A stretch of DNA of 13,984 nucleotides. It comes from Paracoccaceae bacterium (lineage in GTDB: Bacteria > Pseudomonadota > Alphaproteobacteria > Rhodobacterales > Rhodobacteraceae). This document shows, in pieces, positions 6,353 through 13,919 of this stretch. The translations under genes and the position numbers were made by a program. Every line of letters starts with the position of its first letter. Position 1 is the stretch's first letter. The notes under the pieces are model-generated. The model was not told the origin of the DNA. It did no database searches and saw only the letters and a program-made list of their open reading frames with translations. The stretch is taken from contig JALQYS010000597.1 in assembly GCA_023254015.1 (NCBI GenBank), positions 1-13,984 on the forward strand, read 5' to 3'.

Positions 6353-8764
6353 ATGAAATTCACCCTCTCCTGGCTGAAAGATCACCTCGAAACCACAGCC
6401 TCGCTGGACGACATTCTGTATGCCCTCACCGATCTGGGGCTTGAAGTCGAAGAGGTGGTGAACCCGGTGGCGAAACTTGCGCCCTTCACCCTGGCCCGCG
6501 TGCTGGAGGCGGTGCAGCACCCCGATGCCGACCGGCTGCGCGTGTGCAAGGTGGAAACCGACGAGGGCGTCAAGCAGATCGTCTGCGGCGCGCCCAATGC
6601 GCGGGCGGGCATCACCGTCGGTCTGTGCAAGCCGGGCGATTATGTGCCGGGCATCGATGTGACGCTGGGGGTGGGCAAGATCCGCGGCGTGGAATCGCAT
6701 GGCATGATGGCGTCCGAGCGCGAGCTGGAGCTGTCGGACGAGCATAACGGCATCATCGAACTGCCCTCGGGCGCGGTGGGCGACAAATTCACCGACTGGC
6801 TGGCGGCCAATCGCCCGGCTGTCTGCGATCCGGTCATCGAGGTGAAGATCACCCCGAACCGTCCCGATGCGCTGGGTGTGCGCGGCATCGCCCGCGATCT
6901 GGCCGCGCGGGGGCTGGGCAAGCTGAAGCCTTTGGAAGTCCCGGTCATCGCCTCGGGTTTCCCCAGCCCGATCACGGTGCAGATCGATGAGGCGCTGAAG
7001 GCCAAGGGTTGCCCGCATTTCGCCGGCCGCACCATCCGCGGCGTGAAGAACGGCCCCTCGCCCGACTGGCTGCAGGCCCGGCTGAAGGCGATCGGGTTGC
7101 GCCCGATCTCGGCGCTGGTCGACATCACCAACTATTTCACCTTTGGCCTGAACCGCCCGCTGCACGTCTTTGACGTGGCCAAGGTTCAGGGCGGCGTGCT
7201 GCGCATCCATCCCGCTGCCGGCGGCGAGGAATTCCTTGCGCTGGATGGCAAGACCTACACCTTGCGCGCCGGGCAGATGGCGATTTCCGACGAGGCCGGG
7301 GTGGAAAGCCTTGCCGGCATCATGGGCGGCGAACATTCCGGCTGCACCGAGGACACGACCGAGGTCTTTCTTGAAAGTGCCTTCTGGGATCCGATCACCA
7401 TTGCCGCCACCGGCCGCGCGCTGAAGATCAACTCGGACGCCCGTTATCGCTTTGAACGCGGGGTGGACCCTGCGTTCACTTTGCCGGGGCTGGACCTTGC
7501 CACCCAGATGATCCTTGAGCTGTGCGGCGGCGAGGCCAGCGATCTGGCCGTCGATGGCGCGGCCCCAGACACGACCCGCACCTATAAACTGAACCCGGCC
7601 CGGGTGATTAGCCTTGTCGGCATGGAGATCCCCGAGGCCGAACAACGCCAGACCCTGACCGCGCTTGGATTCAAGTTGAACGGCAATCAGGTGACCCCGC
7701 CCTCGTGGCGCCCCGATGTTCTGGGCGATGCCGATCTGGTCGAAGAGGTCGCCCGCGTGGCCAGCCTGACAAAGCTGCAAGGCAAGCCGCTGCGCCGCAT
7801 GGTGCCCGGTGTGCCGCGCCCGATCCTGACGCCCTTGCAGCTGCGCGAACGCGCGGCGCGGCGCACGATTGCGGCGCTGGGCTATAACGAATGCGTCACC
7901 TACAGCTTCATCGATGAGGCGGCGGCCAAGCTGTTTGGCGGCGGCACGGATGCCGTGCGGGTGGACAATCCGATTTCTTCCGAAATGACGCACCTGCGGC
8001 CCGATCTTCTGCCCGGCCTTCTGCGCGCGGCGGCCCGCAACCAGGCGCGCGGCTTCATGGACCTTGCGCTGGCCGAAATCGGCCCGGCCTTCCACGGCGG
8101 GGAACCGGGAGAGCAGCATCTGCAGGCCACGGGGCTTCTGGTCGGCGCAAGCGCCGCGCGTGATCCGCATGGCAGCCGCCGTCCGGTCGATGTGTTCGAC
8201 GTGAAGGCCGATGTCGAGGCGGTGCTGGCCGCGCTTGGCGCGCCCGCCAAGGTGCAGATCAGCCGCAAAGTGGCCGCATGGTTCCACCCGGGTCGGTCGG
8301 GCGTCATCGGCCTTGGGCCGAATGTCATGGCGACCTTTGGCGAGGTGCATCCCAAGGTTCTGGCCGAAATGGGCGTGAAAGGCCCGGCCATGGCCTTCAC
8401 CGTGCTGGTGGCCAATGTGCCGCAGCCCAAGGTAAAAACCCCAACCCGCCCCGCGCTGGCGATTTCCGACCTGCAGGCGGTGGAGCGTGACTTCGCCTTT
8501 GTGGTGGACAAGGGGGTGGAGGTGCTGACAGCCGTCAACGCCGCAGCCGGGGCCGACAAGGCGCTGATCGACAGCGTGCGGGCGTTCGACCAGTTCACCG
8601 GCGACAAGGCCGAGGCACAGATGGGGGCCGGCAAGAAATCGATCGGGCTGACGGTGCGCCTGCAACCGGTCGACAAGACCCTGACCGAGGCCGATATCGA
8701 GGCCGTGTCGAAGAAGATCATCGACAAGGTCACCAAGGCCACCGGCGGCACCCTGCGGGCCTGA
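6353..8764 (+). CDS. pheT: Phenylalanyl-tRNA synthetase beta subunit (EC 6.1.1.20)
   Basis: This 803-residue subunit pairs with PheS in the cytoplasmic alpha2-beta2 enzyme that charges tRNA-Phe. In order I see the short N-terminal B1 start (MKFTLSWLKDHLE), an EMAP/OB-type tRNA-binding domain at about 45-150 (HPDADRLRVCKVETD, then GVESHGMMAS), the B3/B4 editing region (about 200-390) with RYRFERGVDP at residues 364-373, a B5 domain at about 400-480 (TPPSWRPDVLGDADLVEEVARV split around 450), the synthetase-like core, and the C-terminal FDX-ACB anticodon-binding domain from about 700 (AVERDFAFVVDKG). Length is typical. AAGGGG lies 8 bases before the ATG at 6353. pheS is not adjacent: the small minus-strand gene lies upstream, so pheT needs its own promoter. 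Confidence 0.97.
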   Translation: MKFTLSWLKDHLETTASLDDILYALTDLGLEVEEVVNPVAKLAPFTLARVLEAVQHPDADRLRVCKVETDEGVKQIVCGAPNARAGITVGLCKPGDYVPGIDVTLGVGKIRGVESHGMMASERELELSDEHNGIIELPSGAVGDKFTDWLAANRPAVCDPVIEVKITPNRPDALGVRGIARDLAARGLGKLKPLEVPVIASGFPSPITVQIDEALKAKGCPHFAGRTIRGVKNGPSPDWLQARLKAIGLRPISALVDITNYFTFGLNRPLHVFDVAKVQGGVLRIHPAAGGEEFLALDGKTYTLRAGQMAISDEAGVESLAGIMGGEHSGCTEDTTEVFLESAFWDPITIAATGRALKINSDARYRFERGVDPAFTLPGLDLATQMILELCGGEASDLAVDGAAPDTTRTYKLNPARVISLVGMEIPEAEQRQTLTALGFKLNGNQVTPPSWRPDVLGDADLVEEVARVASLTKLQGKPLRRMVPGVPRPILTPLQLRERAARRTIAALGYNECVTYSFIDEAAAKLFGGGTDAVRVDNPISSEMTHLRPDLLPGLLRAAARNQARGFMDLALAEIGPAFHGGEPGEQHLQATGLLVGASAARDPHGSRRPVDVFDVKADVEAVLAALGAPAKVQISRKVAAWFHPGRSGVIGLGPNVMATFGEVHPKVLAEMGVKGPAMAFTVLVANVPQPKVKTPTRPALAISDLQAVERDFAFVVDKGVEVLTAVNAAAGADKALIDSVRAFDQFTGDKAEAQMGAGKKSIGLTVRLQPVDKTLTEADIEAVSKKIIDKVTKATGGTLRA

Positions 8765-8827
8765 GGCTCCTCGTCGACTTCGTCGCTCGTCGCGGAGCCG
8801 AGGAGAAGACGAAGTCGCCCGACGAGG
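8765..8827. repeat. Long imperfect palindrome downstream of pheT
   Basis: CCTCGTCGACTTCGTC (8769-8784) is matched by its reverse complement in two blocks, GACGAAGTC (8808-8816) and GACGAGG (8821-8827), interrupted only by GCCC: 16 pairs with one four-base bulge. The loop contains GCTC/GAGC, and two alternative pairings compete with the main stem: GGCTCC (8765-8770) with GGAGCC (8794-8799), and CTCCTCG (8767-8773) with CGAGGAG (8799-8805). It starts right at the pheT stop, so it may end pheT transcription, but no T-run follows. It could also be one copy of a dispersed intergenic palindrome. Confidence 0.6.
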
Positions 8828-8878
8828 GGGCCGTTACGTCACATTTGCCTTTTCATGGCGCGCGCTTAGGCTGGCGCC

Positions 8879-10477
8879 ATGGACTTCGATTACATCATCT
8901 GCGGTGGCGGCTCGGCCGGATCGGTGCTTGCCGCCCGATTGTCGGAAAACCCGGCGGTTTCCGTCTGCCTGATCGAAGCTGGCGGCATGGGGCGCGACAT
9001 TCTTGTTCGCGCGCCAGCGCTGGTCGCGGCCATGGTCTCGGGGCGGCCGCCGCTGCACAACTGGGCCTATGCGACCACGCCGCAACCCGGCCTGAACGGG
9101 CGGCGCGGGTTTCAGCCAAGGGGCAAGGCGCTGGGTGGGTCCTCTGCGATCAACGCCATGCTTTATCTGCGCGGCCACCCGTCGGATTACGACGACTGGG
9201 CGAATGCCGGCGCCACCGGGTGGGACTGGGCCAATGTTCTGCCCTGGTTCCTGAAATCCGAAGGCAACGCCCGGCCCGGCCCGTTGCATGGTCAGGATGG
9301 CCCCCTGCAGGTGGGCGACCAGCTGTATCCCCGGCCGATTTCCCGCGCCTTTGTGCAGGCGATGGCGGCGGTGCAGGTGCCAGAAACCCCTGATTTCAAT
9401 GGGGAAACCCAGGATGGCGCCGGGCTTTATCAGGTGACGCAGTTTCACACCGGCCCCCGCAAGGGCGAGCGTTGTTCGGCCGCTGCCGCCTGTCTGCACC
9501 CGGCGTTGCAGCGGCCGAACCTGACCGTCCTGACCCGCACTCGGGCGGAAAAGATCACGTTTGACGGCCTCCGCGCCAGCGGAGTCATCATCCGGCGCGG
9601 GCTGACCCGCCGTACGATCAGGGCCCGGCGCGAGGTGATCGTCGCGCAGGGCGCTTTCAGCTCGCCCCAGCTCTTGATGCTGTCGGGCGTGGGGCCCACG
9701 GGTCATCTGCGCGACCATGGCATCGGCGTTGTGCAGGATCTGCCCGGCGTGGGGCAAAACCTGCAGGATCATCTGGATTTTACCATCAGCCACCACTCCT
9801 TGCGGCCCGATACCGTGGGGCTGAACCCGCGCGGGCTGCTGCGGCTGGGCAAGGCGGCGCTGCACTGGCGCAAGACCGGCGAGGGGTTGTTCGCCAGCCC
9901 CATGGCCGAGGGCGGGGCTTTCCTCCGCTCTGCCCCCGATCAGCCGCGCCCCGATCTGCAGATCCATTTCGTGGTTGGCATCGTCGATCAGCACATGCGC
10001 CGGCTGCATCTGGCCGATGGCTTTTCCGCCCATGTCTGCGTCTTGCGGCCGAAATCGCGCGGGCAGGTCTTGCTGGCCTCGGCCAATCCGTCCGACGCGC
10101 CGCAGATCGATCCGGCCTTCCTGTCCCACCCCGACGATCTGCCCGTCCTGATGCGCGGCGCGCGCCTGGTCGAGGCGATGCTGGATGCGCCCGATCTTGC
10201 GCCCTGGAAAGGCCGCAGGCTTTATCCCCATGACGGCAGCGATGCGGGGCTAGAGGCGGCAATCCGCGCCCATGCCGATACGATCTATCACCCGGTTGGC
10301 ACCTGCCGGATGGGGCAGGATGATCTGGCGGTGACGGATCCGCAATTGCGGGTGCGGGGCCTTCAGGGGCTGAGGGTGGTGGATGCCAGCGTCATGCCCC
10401 TGTTGATCGGCGGCAACACCAACGCGCCGACCATCATGATTGCCGAAAAGGCCGCCGCGATGATCGCGGCGGGCTAA
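8879..10477 (+). CDS. GMC-family FAD oxidoreductase (choline/alcohol dehydrogenase type)
   Basis: A 532-residue flavoprotein of the glucose-methanol-choline family, which oxidises primary alcohols to aldehydes. The N-terminus DYIICGGGSAGSVLAARL is the dinucleotide-binding fold for FAD. GMC signature 1 is seen as RGKALGGSSAINAMLYLRG (81-99) and signature 2 as GAFSSPQLLMLSGVGP (258-273). The C-terminal block has the catalytic His471 in YHPVGTCRMG and GGNTNAPT with Asn513/Asn515, one of which is the expected second active-site residue. Length fits the BetA/AlkJ branch. There is no signal peptide, no betaine-aldehyde dehydrogenase (betB) and no betI nearby, so a choline substrate is not supported; a generic alcohol is as likely. 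An in-frame ATG at 8855 meets a stop at once, which fixes the start at 8879. The ribosome site is weak (TAGG, 8867-8870). Confidence 0.92.
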   Translation: MDFDYIICGGGSAGSVLAARLSENPAVSVCLIEAGGMGRDILVRAPALVAAMVSGRPPLHNWAYATTPQPGLNGRRGFQPRGKALGGSSAINAMLYLRGHPSDYDDWANAGATGWDWANVLPWFLKSEGNARPGPLHGQDGPLQVGDQLYPRPISRAFVQAMAAVQVPETPDFNGETQDGAGLYQVTQFHTGPRKGERCSAAAACLHPALQRPNLTVLTRTRAEKITFDGLRASGVIIRRGLTRRTIRARREVIVAQGAFSSPQLLMLSGVGPTGHLRDHGIGVVQDLPGVGQNLQDHLDFTISHHSLRPDTVGLNPRGLLRLGKAALHWRKTGEGLFASPMAEGGAFLRSAPDQPRPDLQIHFVVGIVDQHMRRLHLADGFSAHVCVLRPKSRGQVLLASANPSDAPQIDPAFLSHPDDLPVLMRGARLVEAMLDAPDLAPWKGRRLYPHDGSDAGLEAAIRAHADTIYHPVGTCRMGQDDLAVTDPQLRVRGLQGLRVVDASVMPLLIGGNTNAPTIMIAEKAAAMIAAG

Positions 10478-10497
10478 GGGGCGCTGTCACGCGCCCC
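10478..10497. terminator. Perfect hairpin between convergent genes
   Basis: GGGGCGC (10478-10484) and GCGCCCC (10491-10497) form a perfect seven-pair stem with a six-base loop. It begins on the first base after the dehydrogenase stop, and its loop and right arm include the stop and last codons of the opposing dipeptidase gene. Position and symmetry fit a two-way terminator in the nine-base gap. T-runs are absent on both sides. Confidence 0.5.
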
Positions 10498-11545
10498 AGG
10501 TCCGCTCCAGCACCCGGAACCAGTTCTCATGCGCGATCTTGCGCAACAGCGCCTCGCCATAGCCATGGTCGCGCATGGCCTGCACAAGGTTCTGCTGGCC
10601 CGCCACATCGGTAATCCCGACCGGGATCGTCGCGCCATCATAATCTGACCCAAGGCCGACGTGGTCTTCGCCAAGATGCTCCAACAGGTGGTCCAGATGG
10701 GCCAGCACATCTTCCCAGCCCATGTCGGCGGACTGCCGGCCGTCGCGCCGCAGGAACGAGGTGGCATAGTTCAGCCCCACCATGCCGCCACTTTCCCGGA
10801 TCGCGGCCAGTTGCCGGTCGGTCAGGTTCCGGCTGGATGGCGTCACCGCATGGGCGTTGGAGTGGGTGGCGACCAGCGGCGCATCGGTCAGCCCGGCCAC
10901 ATCCCAAAAGCCCTTTTCGTTGATATGGCTCATGTCCAGCATGATCTTCAGCCGGTTGCATTCCCGCACCAGCCGTTTGCCGGCCTCGGTCAGGCCATCA
11001 CCCGTATCGGGGCCCGAGGGGAAGGCGAAGGGCACGCCATGGCCAAAGATCGTGGGCCGTGACCAGACGGGCCCCAGCGAGCGCAGGCCCATGGCGTGGA
11101 ACACATGCAGCGCGTCCAGATCGGGGTCGATCGCCTCGGCCCCCTCCATGTGAAGGATGGCAGAAATCACCCCTTTGGACAGGCAGTCGCGCAGTTCGGC
11201 GGCTGTGGTGCAGATCTTGAACGCCCCGTTCGAGACCCGCTCCATCCACATCAGATGGCCCGCCTTGGCCAGCGCGATGGGCTGGGCGGTGTGATGGTCG
11301 ATCAGGTCGGCCAAGGGCAGCGAGAACGGCGGGTTCTCCATCGCCTCCATATAGTCTGGCGCGTCATGGGCGATGGGAGAGGGGATATAGATGGCGAAAA
11401 AGCCGCCAGCAAAGCGGCCCGTCTTCATCCGGGGCAGGTCAAGATGGCCTTCCTTGCCGCCGGTCAGCCACAGCGCCTCGCGCTGGGCGGGGTGTTCGTA
11501 AAGGCGCAGAAGAAAGTCGTTATGGCCGTCGAAAACGGGAATCAT
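10487..11545 (-). CDS. Membrane dipeptidase, peptidase family M19
   Basis: A 352-residue zinc dipeptidase of the renal-dipeptidase family (amidohydrolase TIM barrel), which hydrolyses dipeptides including ones with a C-terminal D-residue. Metal ligands are visible: His8 and Asp10 in DGHND, the bridging Glu134 in HMEGAEA, His207 in DMSHIN and His228 in THSNAHA, plus Asp301 in GLGSDYDG. No signal peptide is present, so it is probably cytoplasmic, as is common in bacteria. AAGGACAAG supplies the ribosome site. The gene begins 11 bases after the stop of the DppF-type ATPase gene and is the last of the minus-strand operon, so it most likely hydrolyses what the transporter brings in. The layout recalls the E. 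coli ddp operon, where a D-Ala-D-Ala dipeptidase accompanies a peptide transporter, although DdpX is an unrelated family. The substrate is not known. Confidence 0.93.
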   Translation of the reverse strand: MIPVFDGHNDFLLRLYEHPAQREALWLTGGKEGHLDLPRMKTGRFAGGFFAIYIPSPIAHDAPDYMEAMENPPFSLPLADLIDHHTAQPIALAKAGHLMWMERVSNGAFKICTTAAELRDCLSKGVISAILHMEGAEAIDPDLDALHVFHAMGLRSLGPVWSRPTIFGHGVPFAFPSGPDTGDGLTEAGKRLVRECNRLKIMLDMSHINEKGFWDVAGLTDAPLVATHSNAHAVTPSSRNLTDRQLAAIRESGGMVGLNYATSFLRRDGRQSADMGWEDVLAHLDHLLEHLGEDHVGLGSDYDGATIPVGITDVAGQQNLVQAMRDHGYGEALLRKIAHENWFRVLERTWGA

Positions 11546-11556
11546 CTCTTGTCCTT

Positions 11557-12315
11557 TCAGCCGGCCAGCATCCGGTCGGCGCTTGCCGCAAACAGGCTGC
11601 GGGCGTAGTCGGTTTTCATCTGGGCACTGGCCAGCTGGTCACGGGTCAACTCTTCAACCGCCGCGCCATGTTGCATCACCAGAACCCGGTCGCACATGTG
11701 GTCGATCACAGCCAGATCGTGGCTGACCATCAGGAAGGTCAGCCCGCGTTCTGCCCGCAAACGGTTCAGAAGGTTCAGGGTTTCGGCCTGCACGCTGGCA
11801 TCCAGCGCGCTGGTCGGTTCGTCCAGAAGCAGGATTTCGGGTTCAAGCATCAGGGCGCGGGCGATGGCAACCCGCTGGCGTTGGCCGCCCGACAGCTGAT
11901 GGGGAAAGCGGAAGCGAAAGCTGCGGGGCAGGCCCACATCATCCAGCGCCCGCATGACGCGGGCGTCGGTGTCGCCGATGCCATGGATCGCAAGAGGCTC
12001 TGACAGGGTGCGGTCGTTGGTGTGGCGGGGGTGCAGGCTGGCGTAGGGGTCCTGGAACACCATCTGCACCTTGCGGGCAAAGGCCGGACCGGGGTGGCGC
12101 GGCAGGGTCTGGCCATCGATGCGGATCGTGCCGCCCGATACCGGCGCCAGCCCGCAGATTGCCCGCAGGATGGTGGATTTGCCCGACCCGCTTTCGCCCA
12201 CAAGGCCAAAGCTTTCGCGGGCGGCCACCGACAGGGACACGCCCTTGACCGCGGGCACCTTGTGGCCCTTGGACAGAAAGGTGACAGAGAGGTTGTCGAT
12301 CTCGATCAACGCCAT
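11557..12315 (-). CDS. Peptide ABC transporter ATPase, DppF/OppF type
   Basis: A 252-residue ATP-binding subunit. Walker A GESGSGKS (40-47), Q-loop Gln88 in VFQDPYASLHPR, signature LSGGQRQR (141-148), Walker B ILLLDE (161-166) and H-loop His199 are all intact. VFQDPYASLHPR is characteristic of the dipeptide/nickel importer family. It is shorter than typical OppF/DppF (about 320-330) because the C-terminal oligopeptide domain is reduced; the size is closer to NikE. Its ATG (12313-12315) is one base after the stop of the DppD-type gene, indicating translational coupling. The two ATPases would form the heterodimer driving the importer. Nickel as substrate is possible from size alone, but the adjoining dipeptidase favours peptides. 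Confidence 0.92.
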   Translation of the reverse strand: MALIEIDNLSVTFLSKGHKVPAVKGVSLSVAARESFGLVGESGSGKSTILRAICGLAPVSGGTIRIDGQTLPRHPGPAFARKVQMVFQDPYASLHPRHTNDRTLSEPLAIHGIGDTDARVMRALDDVGLPRSFRFRFPHQLSGGQRQRVAIARALMLEPEILLLDEPTSALDASVQAETLNLLNRLRAERGLTFLMVSHDLAVIDHMCDRVLVMQHGAAVEELTRDQLASAQMKTDYARSLFAASADRMLAG

Positions 12316-12316
12316 G

Positions 12317-13147
12317 TCACACCGCCCAGGCCGCGTTGCGGTCCAGCCCCGGCAAGGGCTGACGGGGCCCGCCGATCCGGGGCAGGCAGTTCAGCAGCCC
12401 CTGAGTATAGGGGTGTTTCGCCTGCATCAGGTCTTTCGCGGCCAGTTCTTCCACGATCTTGCCCTTGTACATCACCAGAACCCGGTCACAGAACCGCGCG
12501 ACCAACCGCAGATCGTGGGAAATGAAGATCAGCCCCATGCCCCGGTTGCGCACAAGTCCGTCCAGAATGGCCAGAACTTCTGCCTGAACGGTCACGTCCA
12601 GGGCGCTTGTCGGCTCGTCCGCGATCAGAAGGTCGGGGTTCGGGATCAGCATCATGGCGATCATCACCCGCTGGCCCATGCCCCCCGACAACTCGTGCGG
12701 ATAGGCCTCCATCACGCGTTCGGGGTCGCGGATCTGGACGGCCTGCAACGCGGCAATCGCCTTGTCATGCGCCTCGGCGCGCGACAGCCGGTCGCGCTGG
12801 CGCAGCCCCTCCATCAACTGTGCCCCGACCTTCATCACGGGGTTCAGCGAATATTTCGGGTCCTGCATCACCATGGCAATGCGGGGGCCGCGCAGCGCGC
12901 GCATCGCGGCTTCGCTGGCCTGCATCAGGTCCTGACCATCGAACACCATGCTGTCGGCCTGAATCTTGCCCGGAGGCCGGATCAGCCGCAGCACCGCCCG
13001 CCCGGTCATCGTCTTGCCCGAGCCGCTTTCGCCCACGATCCCCAGCCGTTCGCGGCCAAGGTCGAACGACACGCCGCGCACGGCCTCGACCAGCCCCGCC
13101 TCGGTGTCGAAGGTCACGCGCAGGTTCTTGACGCTGAGAAGGCTCAT
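12317..13147 (-). CDS. Peptide ABC transporter ATPase, DppD/OppD type
   Basis: A 276-residue ATP-binding subunit. Walker A GESGSGKT (39-46), Gln95 in MQDPKYSLNP, signature LSGGMGQR (153-160), Walker B LLIADE (173-178) and His211 in SHDL are present. HPYTQGLLNCLPRIG near the C-terminus is the start of the oligopeptide-transport domain, which is cut short compared with E. coli DppD (327 residues). The signature has Gly where most relatives have Arg (LSGGMRQR), a minor oddity. Its start overlaps the permease stop by four bases (ATGA), so the three transporter genes are read as one message. It pairs with the DppF-type ATPase downstream. Confidence 0.92.
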   Translation of the reverse strand: MSLLSVKNLRVTFDTEAGLVEAVRGVSFDLGRERLGIVGESGSGKTMTGRAVLRLIRPPGKIQADSMVFDGQDLMQASEAAMRALRGPRIAMVMQDPKYSLNPVMKVGAQLMEGLRQRDRLSRAEAHDKAIAALQAVQIRDPERVMEAYPHELSGGMGQRVMIAMMLIPNPDLLIADEPTSALDVTVQAEVLAILDGLVRNRGMGLIFISHDLRLVARFCDRVLVMYKGKIVEELAAKDLMQAKHPYTQGLLNCLPRIGGPRQPLPGLDRNAAWAV

Positions 13148-13692
13148 CTTCCCGCACTCCTTGGGTCCAGAACATCGCGGAGCCCGTCACCCAACAGGTT
13201 GAAGCCGAGGGAGACGATGAAGATCGCAAGGCCGGGCATGGTGGCGACCCACCATTGTTCGAAGAGATACTTGCGCCCCGCCGAGATCATCGCCCCCCAT
13301 TCGGGCAGCGGCGGCTGGACACCAAGGCCAAGGAAGCCCAGACCGGCGGCGATCAGGATCACCCCCGCCATATCCAGCGTGACGCGGATGATGACCGAGG
13401 GCAGGCACATCGGCATGACATGGCCAAGGATGATGCGCGGGCTTGACGCGCCCTGCAGCCGCACCGCCGCGATATAGTCGGAATTGCGCACCGTCAGCGT
13501 CTCGGCCCGCGCCACGCGGGCATAGGGCGGCCATGAGGTCAGCGCGATGGCCAGAATGGCGTTTTCCATGCCGGGGCCAAGGACAGCCACCAGCGCCAGC
13601 GCCAGGATAAGCTTGGGGAAGGCCAGAAAGATGTCGGTGATCCGCATCAGGATTTCATCGGTCCAGCCGCCGAAATAGCCCGCAACCGTGCC
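13144..13692 (-). CDS. Peptide ABC transporter permease, DppC type, 5' end missing
   Basis: The C-terminal 180 or so residues of a DppC/OppC-type inner-membrane permease, from AGYFGGWTDEILMRITDIF to LGDGLRDVLDPRSAGR. The EAA-type coupling loop that docks on the ATPases is seen in YIAAVRLQGASSPRIILGHVMP. Several hydrophobic segments surround it, and PLPEWGAMISAGR is typical of this family. Full-length members are about 280-300 residues, so about 100 N-terminal residues, including the first membrane spans, are missing. Upstream, in the same frame, the sequence becomes the N-terminus of an ammonium transporter; the switch falls around the shared LGTV (13684-13695). A working permease would not look like this. 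I take it as the true operon gene cut by a sequence junction. The DppB-type permease and binding protein expected further upstream are absent. Confidence 0.88.
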   Translation of the reverse strand, partial: GTVAGYFGGWTDEILMRITDIFLAFPKLILALALVAVLGPGMENAILAIALTSWPPYARVARAETLTVRNSDYIAAVRLQGASSPRIILGHVMPMCLPSVIIRVTLDMAGVILIAAGLGFLGLGVQPPLPEWGAMISAGRKYLFEQWWVATMPGLAIFIVSLGFNLLGDGLRDVLDPRSAGR

Positions 13693-13788
13693 GAGCTCTA
13701 AAAATGCAAAGCCTGCGTGCATGGCCAACACCATGATGGCTCCGAGCAGAATAAATAGAGCGTCAGCGCCCTGTTTCAGTGCGTCCAT
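13684..13788 (-). CDS. amt: Ammonium transporter, N-terminal fragment fused to permease
   Basis: From ATG 13788 the minus strand reads 35 residues, beginning MDALKQGADALFILLGAIMV and ending GFAFLELGTV, a close match to the first membrane helix of Amt/MEP ammonium transporters of beta/gammaproteobacterial type. The family then continues RKKNQVNAL; here it becomes the permease sequence AGYFGG instead. AAGGA with a seven-base spacer precedes the start, and a sigma-54-like promoter lies further up. The base composition is clearly lower in GC than the rest of the window. The 214-residue fused frame is open, but as a protein it would lack ten of the eleven Amt helices. The fragment belongs with the divergent TMEM165 gene, not with the peptide operon. 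Confidence 0.8.
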
Positions 13789-13814
13789 TGTTTTTCCTTG
13801 GATGATTTGTGCTT

Positions 13815-13878
13815 ATTTGGTGCGCTTTTGTGCGCCTTTTAAGAATCGCACCGAATGTAAGCAAAAAATGCACCAAAT
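13815..13878. repeat. Inverted repeat flanking the amt promoter
   Basis: ATTTGGTGC (13815-13823) and GCACCAAAT (13870-13878) are perfect inverted nine-base repeats with 46 bases between them; the second overlaps the sigma-54 -24 element. A second pair, GGTGCG (13819-13824) and CGCACC (13847-13852), is nested inside. They may be regulator half-sites or a second, mis-spaced promoter-like element facing the other way. Confidence 0.4.
13861..13876 (-). promoter_or_regulatory. Sigma-54 (RpoN) type promoter for amt
   Basis: On the minus strand, TTGGTGCATTTTTTGC has the GG and GC doublets at the strict sigma-54 spacing (GG-N10-GC; consensus TTGGCACG-N4-TTGC). The predicted start is about 60 bases before the amt ATG. 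Nitrogen-controlled amt genes are commonly RpoN/NtrC dependent, so position and pattern agree. No clear NtrC dyad is seen in the remaining bases to the window end. Confidence 0.6.
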
Positions 13879-13919
13879 CAACAAGAGTTGTTCTTTGGGG
13901 TGCGCGGTAGGATCAAAGA

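Noticed and set aside
6300..6356. An 18-codon frame starting ATG 6300 whose TGA overlaps the pheT ATG, a possible leader peptide
   Set aside because: It contains no Phe codon and has no ribosome site, so it does not fit attenuation; coincidence is likely.
6290..8665. A 791-codon minus-strand frame opposite pheT
   Set aside because: The + strand reads a full-length PheT; the opposite frame has His/Gln/Arg/Gly-rich shadow composition.
8845..8872. TTGCCT-16-TAGGCT as a promoter for the GMC dehydrogenase gene
   Set aside because: Poor hexamers, and the start of transcription would fall at or past the start codon region.
12071..13477. A 468-codon + strand frame across the two ATPase genes and the permease
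   Set aside because: Antisense of well-conserved ABC transporter genes with complete motifs on the minus strand.
13815..13833. Second sigma-54 promoter on the + strand for the TMEM165 gene
   Set aside because: The GG and GC doublets are 11 rather than 10 bases apart, and sigma-54 spacing is strict.
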